Virus record (IMG/VR): IMGVR_UViG_3300037160_000197
Location: 1 to 25,439 of that record
Origin: a virus
Direction: 5' to 3' (one strand)
Length of the DNA stretch: 25,439 nucleotides
The position numbers and the translations under genes are program-made. A model generated the notes under the pieces. It saw nothing but the letters and a program-made list of their open reading frames with translations. It was not told the DNA's origin and searched no databases. Below, piece by piece: positions 1 to 7,626 of this stretch. Within the stretch, counting starts at the first letter, position 1. Every line of letters starts with the position of its first letter.

Positions 1-618
1 TCATGCCTTTCCGCTGGTATTGCCGTCGCTTCTAGGTCTGGCATCAACGGACTCTACCCTCCTGTTTGTGCTCCCAGCGGACTGTTGCTTTTGTACAAAG
101 GAACCGATGAATGCACCGAGCGTCAAGCGAGCAATATCCAAGTACTTTTCGGAATGCGGATTGTTAGGCAGTAGAGACAGTCCCGCGAAGATCAACGTCA
201 AGAGAATCGTCACGAGCGGCAGTCCCAGCACGCCCAGTCTTGTAAATACAACTGTGGCTCCCCGCAAGGACGACAGGTCAATATACGCTTGAATTGCAGG
301 ACGATTCGCCGCACTGATTAGTGGTTCGAGTAGCGCCCGATCTGGCTCTGGTATGTTGCTTGCGGAAAGGGATTGCCGGGATGATCTTATGAGCAAACCA
401 CCGATGCCGAGTCCAGACATTGCAACCACAAAGCAGGCGACAGCCCGAGTGAAGGATTCGCTGCTCTTTTCAATTTTCGCGGGTCGCACGAAATCAGGGG
501 AGAACCACAGCAAGTAGAAGAAAGTTGCAAACGCAGCACAGGTAACCAGGAAGCAGATTGCGATGCCCGCGTAGTACGAAAGCTTCAGTCCCCGCGGGAG
601 ATCATAAGCGCTCGACAT
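1..618 (-). CDS. Hypothetical multi-pass membrane protein (205 aa)
   Basis: I do not recognise a named family. The protein has three clear hydrophobic segments, at about residues 15-40, 60-80 and 125-150, and a possible fourth near 163-177. It ends in a polar, Arg/Ser-rich tail, so it is probably an inner-membrane protein with a cytoplasmic or periplasmic C-terminus. The gene is complete: the start is the ATG at 616-618 and the stop is the TGA at the first bases of the window. A good promoter ends eight bases before the start codon, so the message would be nearly leaderless, which supports this start. No neighbour points to a function. The DNA is more AT-rich than the genes that follow, so it may not belong to the same mobile segment. 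Confidence 0.7.
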   Translation of the reverse strand: MSSAYDLPRGLKLSYYAGIAICFLVTCAAFATFFYLLWFSPDFVRPAKIEKSSESFTRAVACFVVAMSGLGIGGLLIRSSRQSLSASNIPEPDRALLEPLISAANRPAIQAYIDLSSLRGATVVFTRLGVLGLPLVTILLTLIFAGLSLLPNNPHSEKYLDIARLTLGAFIGSFVQKQQSAGSTNRRVESVDARPRSDGNTSGKA

Positions 619-626
619 ATCCGCTA

Positions 627-655
627 AGTATACGCTGAATGGACGGGCGGGACAA
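627..655 (-). promoter_or_regulatory. Predicted sigma-70 type promoter of the membrane protein gene
   Basis: On the minus strand TTGTCC (650-655) and TATACT (627-632) are separated by exactly 17 bases. The -10 box matches the consensus at 5 of 6 positions. Transcription should begin within about two bases of the ATG at 618, giving an almost leaderless mRNA. Confidence 0.5.
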
Positions 656-1346
656 CGAGCTACGAGCGCTTATGCGGTCCTCAAACGAACAAACGGTTTG
701 AGATAAACCAGAGCAAAAATCCGTGAACGACTAGAGCGGCTGGTCGATAGGGCAGCGGCTTTTGCAGTTGCATGGGTCGATGCAGTCTAGAGCACCGCCC
801 ATCCGGAAGTGGAGGCGGAAGAGGCCCTGGTTTGCAGGAGGCATGGCCCGATTAGTACTGACAAACGCGCTTGCGACCGTTATGGCCGTTCACCTGGCCG
901 TACCGTTGCCGAGTCGGCAGGGTTCTGCCAGAACAGCAGATGGCCAACGAATATCGGCGATGCGTTCCGAGCCGCATCGGGCCTCGTCGCCTTCCATCGG
1001 CATCACTCGCGTGGCGCAACCTGTCCGGTTCCAGACGCCGCCAGCCCCTAGCCGCCCGCTGCCTTGTCCGTTTACATCCGGCCACCCAAGTGAGACACTT
1101 TCGAACTTCTTCCGGTATATATCCATCGTGGGCTGGTTCGCCGGAATGGTCCGGTTCGCCGGCCCCCCTCCACCACCAGATAACGGGACGGCCGCAGAGC
1201 GGACCCTGTTGTGGGTGTCAACGGACACTGCGCAGCGGGGCGCGAATGGTCGTGAACTCGCCACTCGCCGGTCGCCAATCGGTCGTCCGCACCCCACGAT
1301 TAGTCCTGCCTCGGCCTTCGATCCCGCACGGGAGACGAAGACGAAT
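656..1346. other. Long stretch without a supported gene
   Basis: About 690 bases separate the membrane protein gene from the recombinase cassette. Open frames run through it on both strands, but their translations are low-complexity, rich in Arg, Pro and Gly, and lack a convincing start. The only believable coding part is the last third of the long forward frame, listed separately from 1347. The stretch could hold the cassette's promoter or attachment site, but I cannot point to one. Confidence 0.4.
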
Positions 1347-1592
1347 ATGTTGGCATCGGATACCGACCTGCCGCCAGCCGCGGTTACGGAGATTGCGTCG
1401 ATCCTGGCCCGCGGCTACGTCCGCTACCGGGCGTCCTTGCGGAGAGCGCCCCTGGGCCACGCGGACGGTAATCACGGTAACCAAGCCCAGCCCACCGCCG
1501 CAAACCCCGGCCTTGCTTTCCCGGCCACACCGAGCGTTCATGTGACTGTGGTTAACGCCCAGAGTAGTGGAGAGAAGGGAGAGAAACGATGA
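1347..1592 (+). CDS. Small protein, first gene of the recombinase cassette (81 aa)
   Basis: Function unknown. The frame is open further upstream, but only the part from the ATG at 1347 looks like protein: a helical stretch at about residues 11-30 (LPPAAVTEIASILARGYVRY), then a variable linker and a polar end. The stop codon overlaps the next start as ATGA at 1589-1592, the usual sign of translational coupling with the DUF2924 gene. GGGAG lies about 12 bases before the start, a little far for a ribosome site. From memory, short proteins with an ILARGYxR-type helix sit before DUF2924-recombinase pairs in other genomes. It may be a regulator or accessory factor of the recombinase, but that is only positional inference. 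Confidence 0.6.
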   Translation: MLASDTDLPPAAVTEIASILARGYVRYRASLRRAPLGHADGNHGNQAQPTAANPGLAFPATPSVHVTVVNAQSSGEKGEKR

Positions 1593-2095
1593 ACGCTTCT
1601 GTCTTGAAGGAGATCGAAGGATTACGCCGCCTGACCGTGGGCGGCCTGCGCGACAAGTACCGGGAGGTATTCGGCGAGGAGTCCCGCTCGAATCACAAGG
1701 ACTTCCTGTTCCGCCGGATTGCATGGCGGTTGCAGGCCAACGCCGAGGGCGGACTCTCGGAGCGGGCGCGACGGCGCGCGTTGGAGATCGCCAACGACGC
1801 CGACCTCAGAATCCGTGCGCCCAAGGACTTCGGGTCGTCCGACGCCGCGCGCCGGACCGCAGTGACTACCATCCGAGCGGGCGGCGGCGGTCGTGACAAC
1901 CGCCTGCCCATGGCCGGGACGCTCGTGACTAGGGACTTTAAAGGTCGGACTTACATCGTCAAAGTACTGGACGACGGGTTCGAGTACGAGGGGCGGCAAT
2001 ACCGGTCGCTCAGCGCCATCGCCGGCGAGATCACCGGCACGCGGTGGAACGGCTTCCTGTTCTTCGGATTGACTCGGGAGGCCCACGTTGCATAG
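1589..2095 (+). CDS. DUF2924 domain protein (168 aa)
   Basis: This matches the DUF2924 family, whose members nearly always precede a serine recombinase; no biochemical role is established to my knowledge. The N-terminal half is helical and basic and includes HKDFLFRRIAWRLQA at about residues 36-50. The C-terminal half (about 109-162) is a compact beta-rich module with GTLV, an YxGRxY-like segment, a SLSAIAGEITG stretch and the WNGFLFFGL end, all typical of the family. That module resembles small DNA-binding recombinase-associated domains. GGGAG sits just before the ATG, whose first bases overlap the previous stop. The gene overlaps the recombinase gene by eight bases, so the two are probably made in fixed proportion. 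Confidence 0.9.
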   Translation: MNASVLKEIEGLRRLTVGGLRDKYREVFGEESRSNHKDFLFRRIAWRLQANAEGGLSERARRRALEIANDADLRIRAPKDFGSSDAARRTAVTTIRAGGGGRDNRLPMAGTLVTRDFKGRTYIVKVLDDGFEYEGRQYRSLSAIAGEITGTRWNGFLFFGLTREAHVA

Positions 2096-3701
2096 CGCCA
2101 GCCGAAGGGTTCGCCAGGAGACGGCCAACGCCAACGCCGACACTCCTGCGCGCGGGCGCGTAATCCGATGCGCCGTCTACACCCGCAAGTCCACCGACGA
2201 GGGACTCGCCCAGGAGTTCAACTCGCTGGACGCCCAGCGGGAAGCGGCGGAGGCTTACATCGCCAGCCAAAAGCACGAGGGTTGGACGCTCGTCCCGGAC
2301 GCCTACAACGATGGCGGGTTCACGGGTGCCAACATGGACCGGCCCGCGCTCAAACGCCTCCTGGCCGACATCGAGGCTGGCCGGGTGGATAACGTTTTGG
2401 TTTATAAAGTGGACCGCCTGAGCCGGTCGCTGTTGGACTTCACGCGCATCCTGAGCCAGTTCGAGAAACGCCAGGTCAGCTTCGTGGCCGTCACCCAACA
2501 GTTCAACACGAGCACGTCGCTGGGGCGGCTGACGCTCAACATCCTGCTCTCGTTCGCGCAGTTCGAGAGGGAGCTGATCGGAGAGCGGACACGGGACAAG
2601 ATGTCGGCGGCGCGGCGGAAGGGAAAGTGGGTGGGCGGCATTCCGGTGCTTGGGTACGACGTGGACCCGCGCGGTGGTCGGCTGGTGGTCAACCCCGACG
2701 AGGCCGGGCAGGTCCAAGCTATCTTCAAGCTGTACGCCGAGAGCCGGGCGCTGATTCCGGCGGTGCGGGAGTTGAACCGGCGCGGCTGGACCACCAAGGT
2801 GTGGACCACCAAGGAGGGCCGGGAGCACAAGGGACAGGAGTTCACCAAGAACGCGCTGTACCGGCTGCTGACCAACGTGATCTACACCGGCCAAGTCAAC
2901 CACAAGGGTACCCTATACGCCGGTGAGCACGCGCCCATCGTGGACGCGGCGTTGTGGGAACATGTGCAGGAGCGACTGCGCGGTAACGGCGTCGATGGCG
3001 GGAGGGAGGTCAGGAACCGGTACGGCGCGCTGCTCCGCGGCCTGCTCCACTGCGATGCGTGCCAGACCGCCATGGTGCATACCTACACCCTGAAGGGTTC
3101 CCGCCGCTACCGCTATTACGTCTGCCTTACCGCCCAGCAGAAGGGCTGGGACGCCTGCCCGACCAAATCGGTGGCGGCGCAGTCGATTGAGGACTCGGTG
3201 GTCGCCCGCATGCGTGCTTTGGGCGCCGACCCTCGGATCGTGCTGGAGACGGCGCGGAAGGTCCGGGAGCGAGTCGAGGCGTCGTCGGGTGAACTGGCGG
3301 TTGAACTCAAGGTCGCGCAAAAGGACTTGAGCCGGTTGCAGAGCGAGCTAATCAAGGCCGTCGCTACGCCGGGAAACGGCCTGCGGACGGACCGGCTGGC
3401 GGACTTGCAGGAGCAGATTCGGGCGGCGGAGCGCCGGGCCGGGGAAGTGCGCGCGGAGTTGGACGCGCTGGCGGCGGAGACGGTGGACGAGGAGGACCTG
3501 CGGACGGCGCTCCAGTCGTTCGATCCGGTGTGGCAATCGCTGAACACGGCGGAGCAGACGCGGCTCATCCGGGCGGTGATAGACCGCATCGGGTATGACG
3601 GGCGCACTGGCCGGATCGCGGTGACGTTCCGGGCGGCGGGGTTCAAGGCGATCTGCGCGGCGGCGGGGCAGGAGGCAGTGGGACAGGAGGTGGGGGTATG
3701 A
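2088..3701 (+). CDS. Large serine recombinase (537 aa)
   Basis: A resolvase/invertase-type site-specific recombinase that would cut and rejoin DNA through a covalent phosphoserine link. The catalytic domain begins near residue 26 with AVYTRKSTDEG, where S35 is the expected nucleophile. It continues with YNDGGFTGANMDRP, a VDRLSRS arginine motif and ERELIGERTRDKM on the long helix. A recombinase domain follows (about 180-290), then a zinc ribbon of the CxxC...C...C type (CDACQTAM, YYVC, DACP), a coiled coil (about 400-465) and a short C-terminal domain. The start is TTG at 2088, inside the end of the DUF2924 gene, which fits coupled translation. Size and domain order are normal for phage or island integrases, so this is the likely mover of the left segment. 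Confidence 0.95.
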   Translation: MHSASRRVRQETANANADTPARGRVIRCAVYTRKSTDEGLAQEFNSLDAQREAAEAYIASQKHEGWTLVPDAYNDGGFTGANMDRPALKRLLADIEAGRVDNVLVYKVDRLSRSLLDFTRILSQFEKRQVSFVAVTQQFNTSTSLGRLTLNILLSFAQFERELIGERTRDKMSAARRKGKWVGGIPVLGYDVDPRGGRLVVNPDEAGQVQAIFKLYAESRALIPAVRELNRRGWTTKVWTTKEGREHKGQEFTKNALYRLLTNVIYTGQVNHKGTLYAGEHAPIVDAALWEHVQERLRGNGVDGGREVRNRYGALLRGLLHCDACQTAMVHTYTLKGSRRYRYYVCLTAQQKGWDACPTKSVAAQSIEDSVVARMRALGADPRIVLETARKVRERVEASSGELAVELKVAQKDLSRLQSELIKAVATPGNGLRTDRLADLQEQIRAAERRAGEVRAELDALAAETVDEEDLRTALQSFDPVWQSLNTAEQTRLIRAVIDRIGYDGRTGRIAVTFRAAGFKAICAAAGQEAVGQEVGV

Positions 3702-4141
3702 AAGCGAACGCGAGACCGAACGGGCTGGCGAACGGGCTGGCGCTCGAATGGACCTTGGAACGGCGGGGCAAGCGCGCGGCGCGGGGCGGAGGGGCGGGCA
3801 CCGCGGGCACTGGTGCGTCCGGCTGCGCGCAGGCCGGGAAGCTTCCCAGGGTCACGCGGCTGATGGCGCTCGCCATCAAGTTCCAGGGCATGGTGGATAG
3901 TGGAGAGGTCCGCGATTACGCCGATCTGGCGCGGCTGGGGTACATCACACGAGCCAGGATGACGCAACTGATGAACCTGTTGAACTTGGCGCCGGACATC
4001 CAGGAAGCCATCCTGCTTTACGCGTCCACCACGCGAGGACGCGACTCAATCTCCGAGCGGGGCCTGCGCAAACTGACTGCGGTCGCCCATTGGGGGCGTC
4101 AGCGGAAGATATGGCGAGAACTGCTTTCCCGTAATGCGTAG
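3698..4141 (+). CDS. KorB/ParB-like HTH protein, last gene of the recombinase cassette (147 aa)
   Basis: The first 45 residues are a disordered Gly/Ala/Arg-rich leader. From residue 50 the protein contains a helix-turn-helix like that of KorB/ParB proteins: VTRLMALAIKFQGM, then YADLARLGYITRARMTQL, then MNLLNLAPDIQEAILL. The pattern of dipping into a small HTH followed by PDIQEAIL is typical of proteins that follow DUF2924-linked recombinases. It probably binds DNA and could act as a directionality factor or regulator of the recombinase. Its ATG overlaps the recombinase stop (ATGA at 3698-3701), so all four cassette genes are coupled. The stop is followed by AT-richer DNA of different character, which marks the right edge of the cassette. 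Confidence 0.8.
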   Translation: MKANARPNGLANGLALEWTLERRGKRAARGGGAGTAGTGASGCAQAGKLPRVTRLMALAIKFQGMVDSGEVRDYADLARLGYITRARMTQLMNLLNLAPDIQEAILLYASTTRGRDSISERGLRKLTAVAHWGRQRKIWRELLSRNA

Positions 4142-4224
4142 GTTGGCGAATCGCGAGTATCACAATCGCAATCAACCGCTATTCAGGCCAGCGATAGAAG
4201 CCGGGTTGGCAGATCGGGGTCCGA

Positions 4225-4459
4225 TTAGCCGTCGAGCACCTCAAGTTCTATCGTGGGCGCCCGGAACCGCATACCCGCATACCGGCACCGGCTCTTGCGC
4301 AAAAACTTCTTGCTCTTGCTATGCTCCCACAGATATTTCTCGCCCGCCCTGCCTCCCGTGCCTGGTATGCTGATGCCTTACACGCTCCAGACTGTCGCCA
4401 CATTCGGGACACCAATACGTCAATTGGTAGGCGGTGAAATGCGCCTTCATGGACTCCAT
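4225..4459 (-). pseudogene. Small CxxC protein broken by one frameshift
   Basis: A strong ribosome site (GGAGGT, 9 bases before ATG at 4459) starts a reading frame that gives MESMKAHFTAYQ, then LTYWCPECGDSL and a basic stretch. It runs into a stop at about 4322. A change of frame near 4333-4340 restores a sensible continuation (EKYLWEHSKSKKFLRKSR, then RFRAPTIELEVLDG) ending at TAA 4225-4227. The intact product would be about 77 residues with one CxxC knuckle and a basic C-terminal half. I do not know the family. It lies 36 bases downstream of the Ntn hydrolase on the same strand, so they probably form one operon. The single indel may be decay or a sequencing error; I see no slippery site for programmed frameshifting. 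Confidence 0.55.
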
Positions 4460-4495
4460 GGTAAAGGAACCTCCGCATCCGGTTCAGTATACCGC

Positions 4496-5185
4496 CTATG
4501 CGATGTAGTCGAACGGTTTGGTCAGACGTTTGCCAAACGATTTATGCAGACTACCCGCCAATGATTGCAGTTCTTTATTCTTGCTGTCCGGCAGGCGATA
4601 ATACGGACGACCGTGTGGCATCACGATGATCTCTAAACCAGCGATCTCCGATGGCTGTTCAAGACCTGCTGTGAAGATGGTGTATGCAGCCGGGAGCAAT
4701 AGGCAGGAGATTGGAAGATTTATGGGTGCTGGACCAACCGGAGCGAAAGTATTAATGAAGTGTCTGGCATTATTCTTTACGGCACCAGAGACTATCCTAT
4801 CGTGGCATTCGCTTACGATTGGGGATTGAAAGAGATCAACCTGCCATAAGCTGTATCTTCCGGAGGATGTACATCCTACCAACACTGTCCGAGACACTCC
4901 GTCTCCCTCTCCCATAGGGATTCTTTCCCATGCGCATCGTGCTATCTGTTTCAATGACCATCCTATGTCATAATCATCGTCTTGGCGCTTGTAGCCGCTA
5001 ATATCGTCTGCCACGGTTAGGCTGAAATTGTCACCAGACGCACAACAAACCTGATCCCGGCATCTAAACTTACTGCTCATAGATTGGGACACGCCCTGGA
5101 CCCCAAGACCATCCGTTTGAGTCATCAGGCAGTCGCTCGCCATTACTATTCCGTCGGTGCCGACCAGTCCGATTTGAAGTGTCAT
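4496..5185 (-). CDS. Proteasome-type Ntn hydrolase (229 aa)
   Basis: The N-terminus reads MTLQIGLVGTDGIVMASD, the signature of proteasome beta subunits and HslV. After removal of Met the new first residue is Thr1, the catalytic nucleophile, and Asp falls exactly at position 17. A lysine in SSKF (position 38) is the likely equivalent of Lys33, followed by the ASGDN turn. The family hydrolyses peptide bonds with its N-terminal threonine in a self-compartmentalised ring. I chose the ATG at 5183-5185 because it exposes Thr1; an ATG six codons upstream (5203) has a somewhat better GGAG but would need propeptide removal. I see no AAA unfoldase or ubiquitin-like partner nearby. It is not a classical HslV or Anbu that I can name. 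The region is AT-richer than the flanking genes, suggesting separate acquisition. Confidence 0.7.
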   Translation of the reverse strand: MTLQIGLVGTDGIVMASDCLMTQTDGLGVQGVSQSMSSKFRCRDQVCCASGDNFSLTVADDISGYKRQDDDYDIGWSLKQIARCAWERIPMGEGDGVSRTVLVGCTSSGRYSLWQVDLFQSPIVSECHDRIVSGAVKNNARHFINTFAPVGPAPINLPISCLLLPAAYTIFTAGLEQPSEIAGLEIIVMPHGRPYYRLPDSKNKELQSLAGSLHKSFGKRLTKPFDYIA

Positions 5186-5255
5186 GATATTTTCTGGTTG
5201 CATTCGGGTACACGCTCCGCTTAAAATGAATTTGGGCGAGCACCCAAACCGATAT

Positions 5256-5284
5256 TGAAAAGGCCCGCTGTGGCGGCGGGCCTT
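5256..5284 (-). terminator. Predicted intrinsic terminator
   Basis: A perfect 9-bp stem (5260-5268 with 5276-5284, AAGGCCCGC arms) has a 7-base loop. On the minus strand it is followed by a short T run (TTTTC). It lies just after the transposase remnant and before the Ntn hydrolase gene on the same strand, so it separates the two units. Confidence 0.6.
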
Positions 5285-5304
5285 CCGTTTCAATCCTACC
5301 ACTA

Positions 5305-5690
5305 CTACGCCAACAATTCCTTCAGGCCCCACACATGATCCGCGATCCCCACTTCCATCGCCGGGGTGACTCGCAAGGTCTGATGAATCCCGCAGAAGTT
5401 GTAGTAGGCAAAGTGCAGGCAATACGCAGCCAAAAGGTTCTCCACTTTTTGCTAAAAGTATTCGTCAGCCGCGTGAGACGGCGCACGCACATTCTGATCG
5501 TGAGGTTTTGGCCGTTCCACATGCCAGTGCAAACCCGGCGAGTATCGGGGTTCCCCATGACTGGGACCACCTCCACGGAAACCACCTCAGGCTGGCGAGT
5601 AGCGCCGCTGTTCCTCTTGCGGGACCGCGTAATCCCACTACCGACCTTGAGCGCGCCCCCATGGTGCACTGTGCGCGCCCCTGACGCCAG
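5305..5690 (-). pseudogene. IS1-like transposase, C-terminal remnant with several frameshifts
   Basis: Read with shifts, the minus strand gives the C-terminal part of an IS1-type DDE transposase: EEQRRYSPA, then EVVSVEVVPVMGNPDTRR, HVERQNLTIRMCVRRLTR, LTNTFSKKVENLLAAY, HFAYYNFCGIHQTLRVTP and AMEVGIADHVWGLKELLA, with a stop at 5305-5307. At least three indels are needed: near 5575, around 5519-5535, and a lost base after FSKK near 5447. It is therefore a decayed, non-functional copy. The YYNFCGIHQTLRVTPAME block is highly characteristic of these transposases. The N-terminal half is absent here; a matching N-terminal fragment lies at 16860-17066. I see no intact terminal inverted repeats. Confidence 0.75.
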
Positions 5691-5811
5691 GCAGGCAAGT
5701 GCATCGTCAAGTTGAGGTTGAAGACAATCAAGACGTCGCCTCGATTGTCTTTACCGACCGCGGAAGATGGTGTCGTCTTAGATGTCACAGAACCGTTGAA
5801 AACATAGCTAC

Positions 5812-5860
5812 TGGTTTATAAAGAGCGCTTTGGTTATAATGAAAGATCACATTGGCGAGG
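5812..5860 (+). promoter_or_regulatory. Promoter and ribosome site of the AlpA-sigma operon
   Basis: A perfect TATAAT lies at 5835-5840, 17 bases after a weak -35 (TGGTTT, 5812-5817). GGCGAGG (5854-5860) is correctly spaced before the ATG at 5865. The weak -35 suggests help from an activator. Confidence 0.5.
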
Positions 5861-5864
5861 TCTT

Positions 5865-6080
5865 ATGAGTCAGAGCAAGTTAGAATCCGTCAGTTCCAGT
5901 GCCAGACGCATCGGTATCTCAGCCGGCAGGTTTTACGATCTGGTACGTAACGGGATTTTCCCGCCCGGCGTAGTGGTCCGTCTCGGCCGGCAGATCCGGA
6001 TACACCCTGGACGGCTCGATCAGTTCATCGAAGGCGGCGGCAAGGCTCTGCCGGGCGGATGGCGCCGGGAAGCCCGATGA
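5865..6080 (+). CDS. AlpA/excisionase-like HTH protein (71 aa)
   Basis: A small winged-helix DNA-binding protein of the AlpA/Xis/MerR-like type: SARRIGISAGRFYDLVRNGI forms the recognition helices, followed by FPPGVVVRLGRQIRIHPGRLDQFI, the strand-wing-helix part where such proteins end with a W or F before a polar tail. These proteins activate or help excise integrated elements. It is the first gene of an operon in which each start overlaps the previous stop as ATGA, so it probably controls its own downstream genes or the host element. A consensus TATAAT and a good ribosome site support the start. Confidence 0.8.
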   Translation: MSQSKLESVSSSARRIGISAGRFYDLVRNGIFPPGVVVRLGRQIRIHPGRLDQFIEGGGKALPGGWRREAR

Positions 6081-6454
6081 AGACGCCCGACATGCTGCAT
6101 TACGGCAGTCTCTCGCCCGCGAGGAAGCGTCTCATAGATGTCTTGCACGGATTGCAGTTCGGCAGAATCGAGAATCTGTCGATAGCTGCGGGCGAGCCAC
6201 AGTTCGATGACCCGCCAACCATAATCCGGACTATAAAGCTGCCTGCCGAAGCGGTGACTGCCGGACCATGTCCACCGGACTTCGCTCTAAAGCAACCGAT
6301 GCTGGATCTCCTTCGGTACTTCGACAGTTACCAAACCGGCGTGGTCCGCCGTTTGGAGTGTCGGTTCGGCCAACCTTGCCTGGTCGAGATCGTGGCGGGT
6401 GGTGTGGATGTCGGTCGCATCCCGGAGCGGGCCACGCCGCGGAGAATAACATGA
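6077..6454 (+). CDS. Hypothetical protein between AlpA-like and sigma-like genes (125 aa)
   Basis: I cannot name a family. The likely start is the ATG at 6077 overlapping the previous stop; an upstream in-frame ATG at 6059 would overlap by more. The protein contains LSPARKRLIDVLHGLQFGRI, then ENLSIAAGEPQFDDPPTIIR, and near the end LLRYFDSYQTGVVRRLECRF followed by VEIVAGG. The alternating strands and helices look like a compact folded domain, and I recall similar short proteins in phage-like islands. The tight coupling on both sides (ATGA at 6077-6080 and 6451-6454) indicates that it works with its neighbours, perhaps as a partner or inhibitor of the sigma-like factor; that role is a guess. 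Confidence 0.75.
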   Translation: MKTPDMLHYGSLSPARKRLIDVLHGLQFGRIENLSIAAGEPQFDDPPTIIRTIKLPAEAVTAGPCPPDFALKQPMLDLLRYFDSYQTGVVRRLECRFGQPCLVEIVAGGVDVGRIPERATPRRIT

Positions 6455-7077
6455 GCCCGGCGGCTGAACTGGTTTGGCTCGATCCCGACGTGTGGAGGAC
6501 GATCCACTCAAAAGCGTGCGGTCTGGTCGGCTCCTACGGCTTCACTTCCGCCGATTGCGACGACCTCCAGCAAGAGGCTGCGCTCGATCTCCATCTGCGT
6601 CGTAGATTCTACGATCCAGCCCGTTCCAGCCGCCACACCTTTGCACAGCGGGTGGTCAACAATCGTTTTGCAAACCTGATCGCGGAACGGAAGGCCGGTT
6701 GCCGGGACTACCGCGCCTGTCTGCGCTCCCTTGACGAGCCGGACGGTCAAGATGAACTCAGGCGGTTCGGCGAGACGCTCTCCGCTGACGAGTATGAATC
6801 GCAGATGGGGCGGCGCTCAATGCCGTGGGTTCAGCGCGCGGAACTGCGAGCCGACGTTCAGAGAGTCATCGCATTGCTGCCCCCGGACTTGGCGGTAGTT
6901 GCCGGACTGCTTATGTCGGTGGGCGCCGTTGAAGTGGCGCGGCGGTTGAATCTGTCTCGGGCCACGGTGTACCGGAGGATCGGCGGTATCCGCGAAGTGT
7001 TTCACGCAGCCGGCCTCGAAGGCTACCTCGGGCAGTTTCAACCAACGTGCTCGTCGCCCCGGTTTCGACTGCGCTAG
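6451..7077 (+). CDS. Sigma-70-like RNA polymerase factor (208 aa)
   Basis: The protein has the two-domain outline of short sigma factors. Residues about 15-90 resemble region 2 (GFTSADCDDLQQEAALDLHL, then TFAQRVVNNRFANLIAERKA). Residues about 130-195 form region 4 with the DNA-binding helix-turn-helix (ALLPPDLAVVAGLLMSVGAV, EVARRLNLSRATVYRRIGGI). It would direct polymerase to element-specific promoters. The start ATG at 6451 overlaps the stop of the previous gene. As the last gene of an AlpA-unknown-sigma operon it may switch on a late set of genes. A closely related alternative is a phage sigma-like transcription regulator that does not replace host sigma. Confidence 0.75.
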   Translation: MSPAAELVWLDPDVWRTIHSKACGLVGSYGFTSADCDDLQQEAALDLHLRRRFYDPARSSRHTFAQRVVNNRFANLIAERKAGCRDYRACLRSLDEPDGQDELRRFGETLSADEYESQMGRRSMPWVQRAELRADVQRVIALLPPDLAVVAGLLMSVGAVEVARRLNLSRATVYRRIGGIREVFHAAGLEGYLGQFQPTCSSPRFRLR

Positions 7078-7626
7078 ATTCTAAGATGGGCGCGGGAGGC
7101 CGGGTGCAGTTCATTTCAGCACGTCCTTCCGCGCCGCATCCCGCCCGGCCATCCCCCTCAAAACCGGGTCGTTAGAAGAAAATCCGACCGGGCGCTCCTC
7201 CGGCCGTCGCAAATCGGGGCGGCGGTGGCCTCGTTCGCCTGACGCCGTGCACCCCGGCGGTCAGGAACTAATACGCTTAGGCACTACGGCAGCGGTTGAG
7301 TTCCGAAGAATGGGAGGACAGCGAGTCATAGAGCCGCCAAACCGGCCAACGTCGCGCCACACGCGCCCCGTGTTGCGCCCGCCAGGCCCATGGCGAGGAA
7401 TAGGGCCACCCCGGCGAAGACGCCGTCACGGCCAAATACGGCCAATAACAATAGAAACCGGGGAGCGCGCCAGCCACCGGCGGCCTTGTTCCTGGACCCG
7501 CTAAAGACCGCCCGCCACGGCACCTCGAAGCAGCGACCGGCAGCCGTGTTTGCCCGACGTGTCACGGGAATACCGACTCGGTAGCGTGGCGTTGCTAAAG
7601 AACCCCGACAAAGTGAAAAGCGTCAG
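7078..7626. other. 550-base region without a confident gene
   Basis: Nothing here has a good start, ribosome site and protein-like composition together. One minus-strand frame ending at 7326 contains a hydrophobic stretch (FLLLLAVFGRDGVFAGVALF) that could be a small membrane peptide. Its start would be a GTG without a Shine-Dalgarno sequence, so I do not call it. The region separates the sigma operon from the repressor gene. Confidence 0.4.

Noticed and set aside
762-1346. Upstream part of a 276-codon forward frame ending at 1592
   Set aside because: The translation is Arg/Pro/Ser-rich without a domain and has no ribosome site; only the part from 1347 is coupled to the next gene and looks like protein.
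5186-5422. N-terminal extension of the Ntn hydrolase to 5422
   Set aside because: It crosses the terminator at 5256-5284 and would bury the catalytic threonine; the start at 5185 exposes it.
5335-5715. 126-codon forward frame across the transposase remnant
   Set aside because: It is the antisense of the degenerate transposase, which has clear family motifs on the other strand.
7326-7565. Minus-strand 79-codon frame with a hydrophobic stretch
   Set aside because: GTG start without a ribosome site, and the first half is not protein-like; it may be chance in GC-rich DNA.
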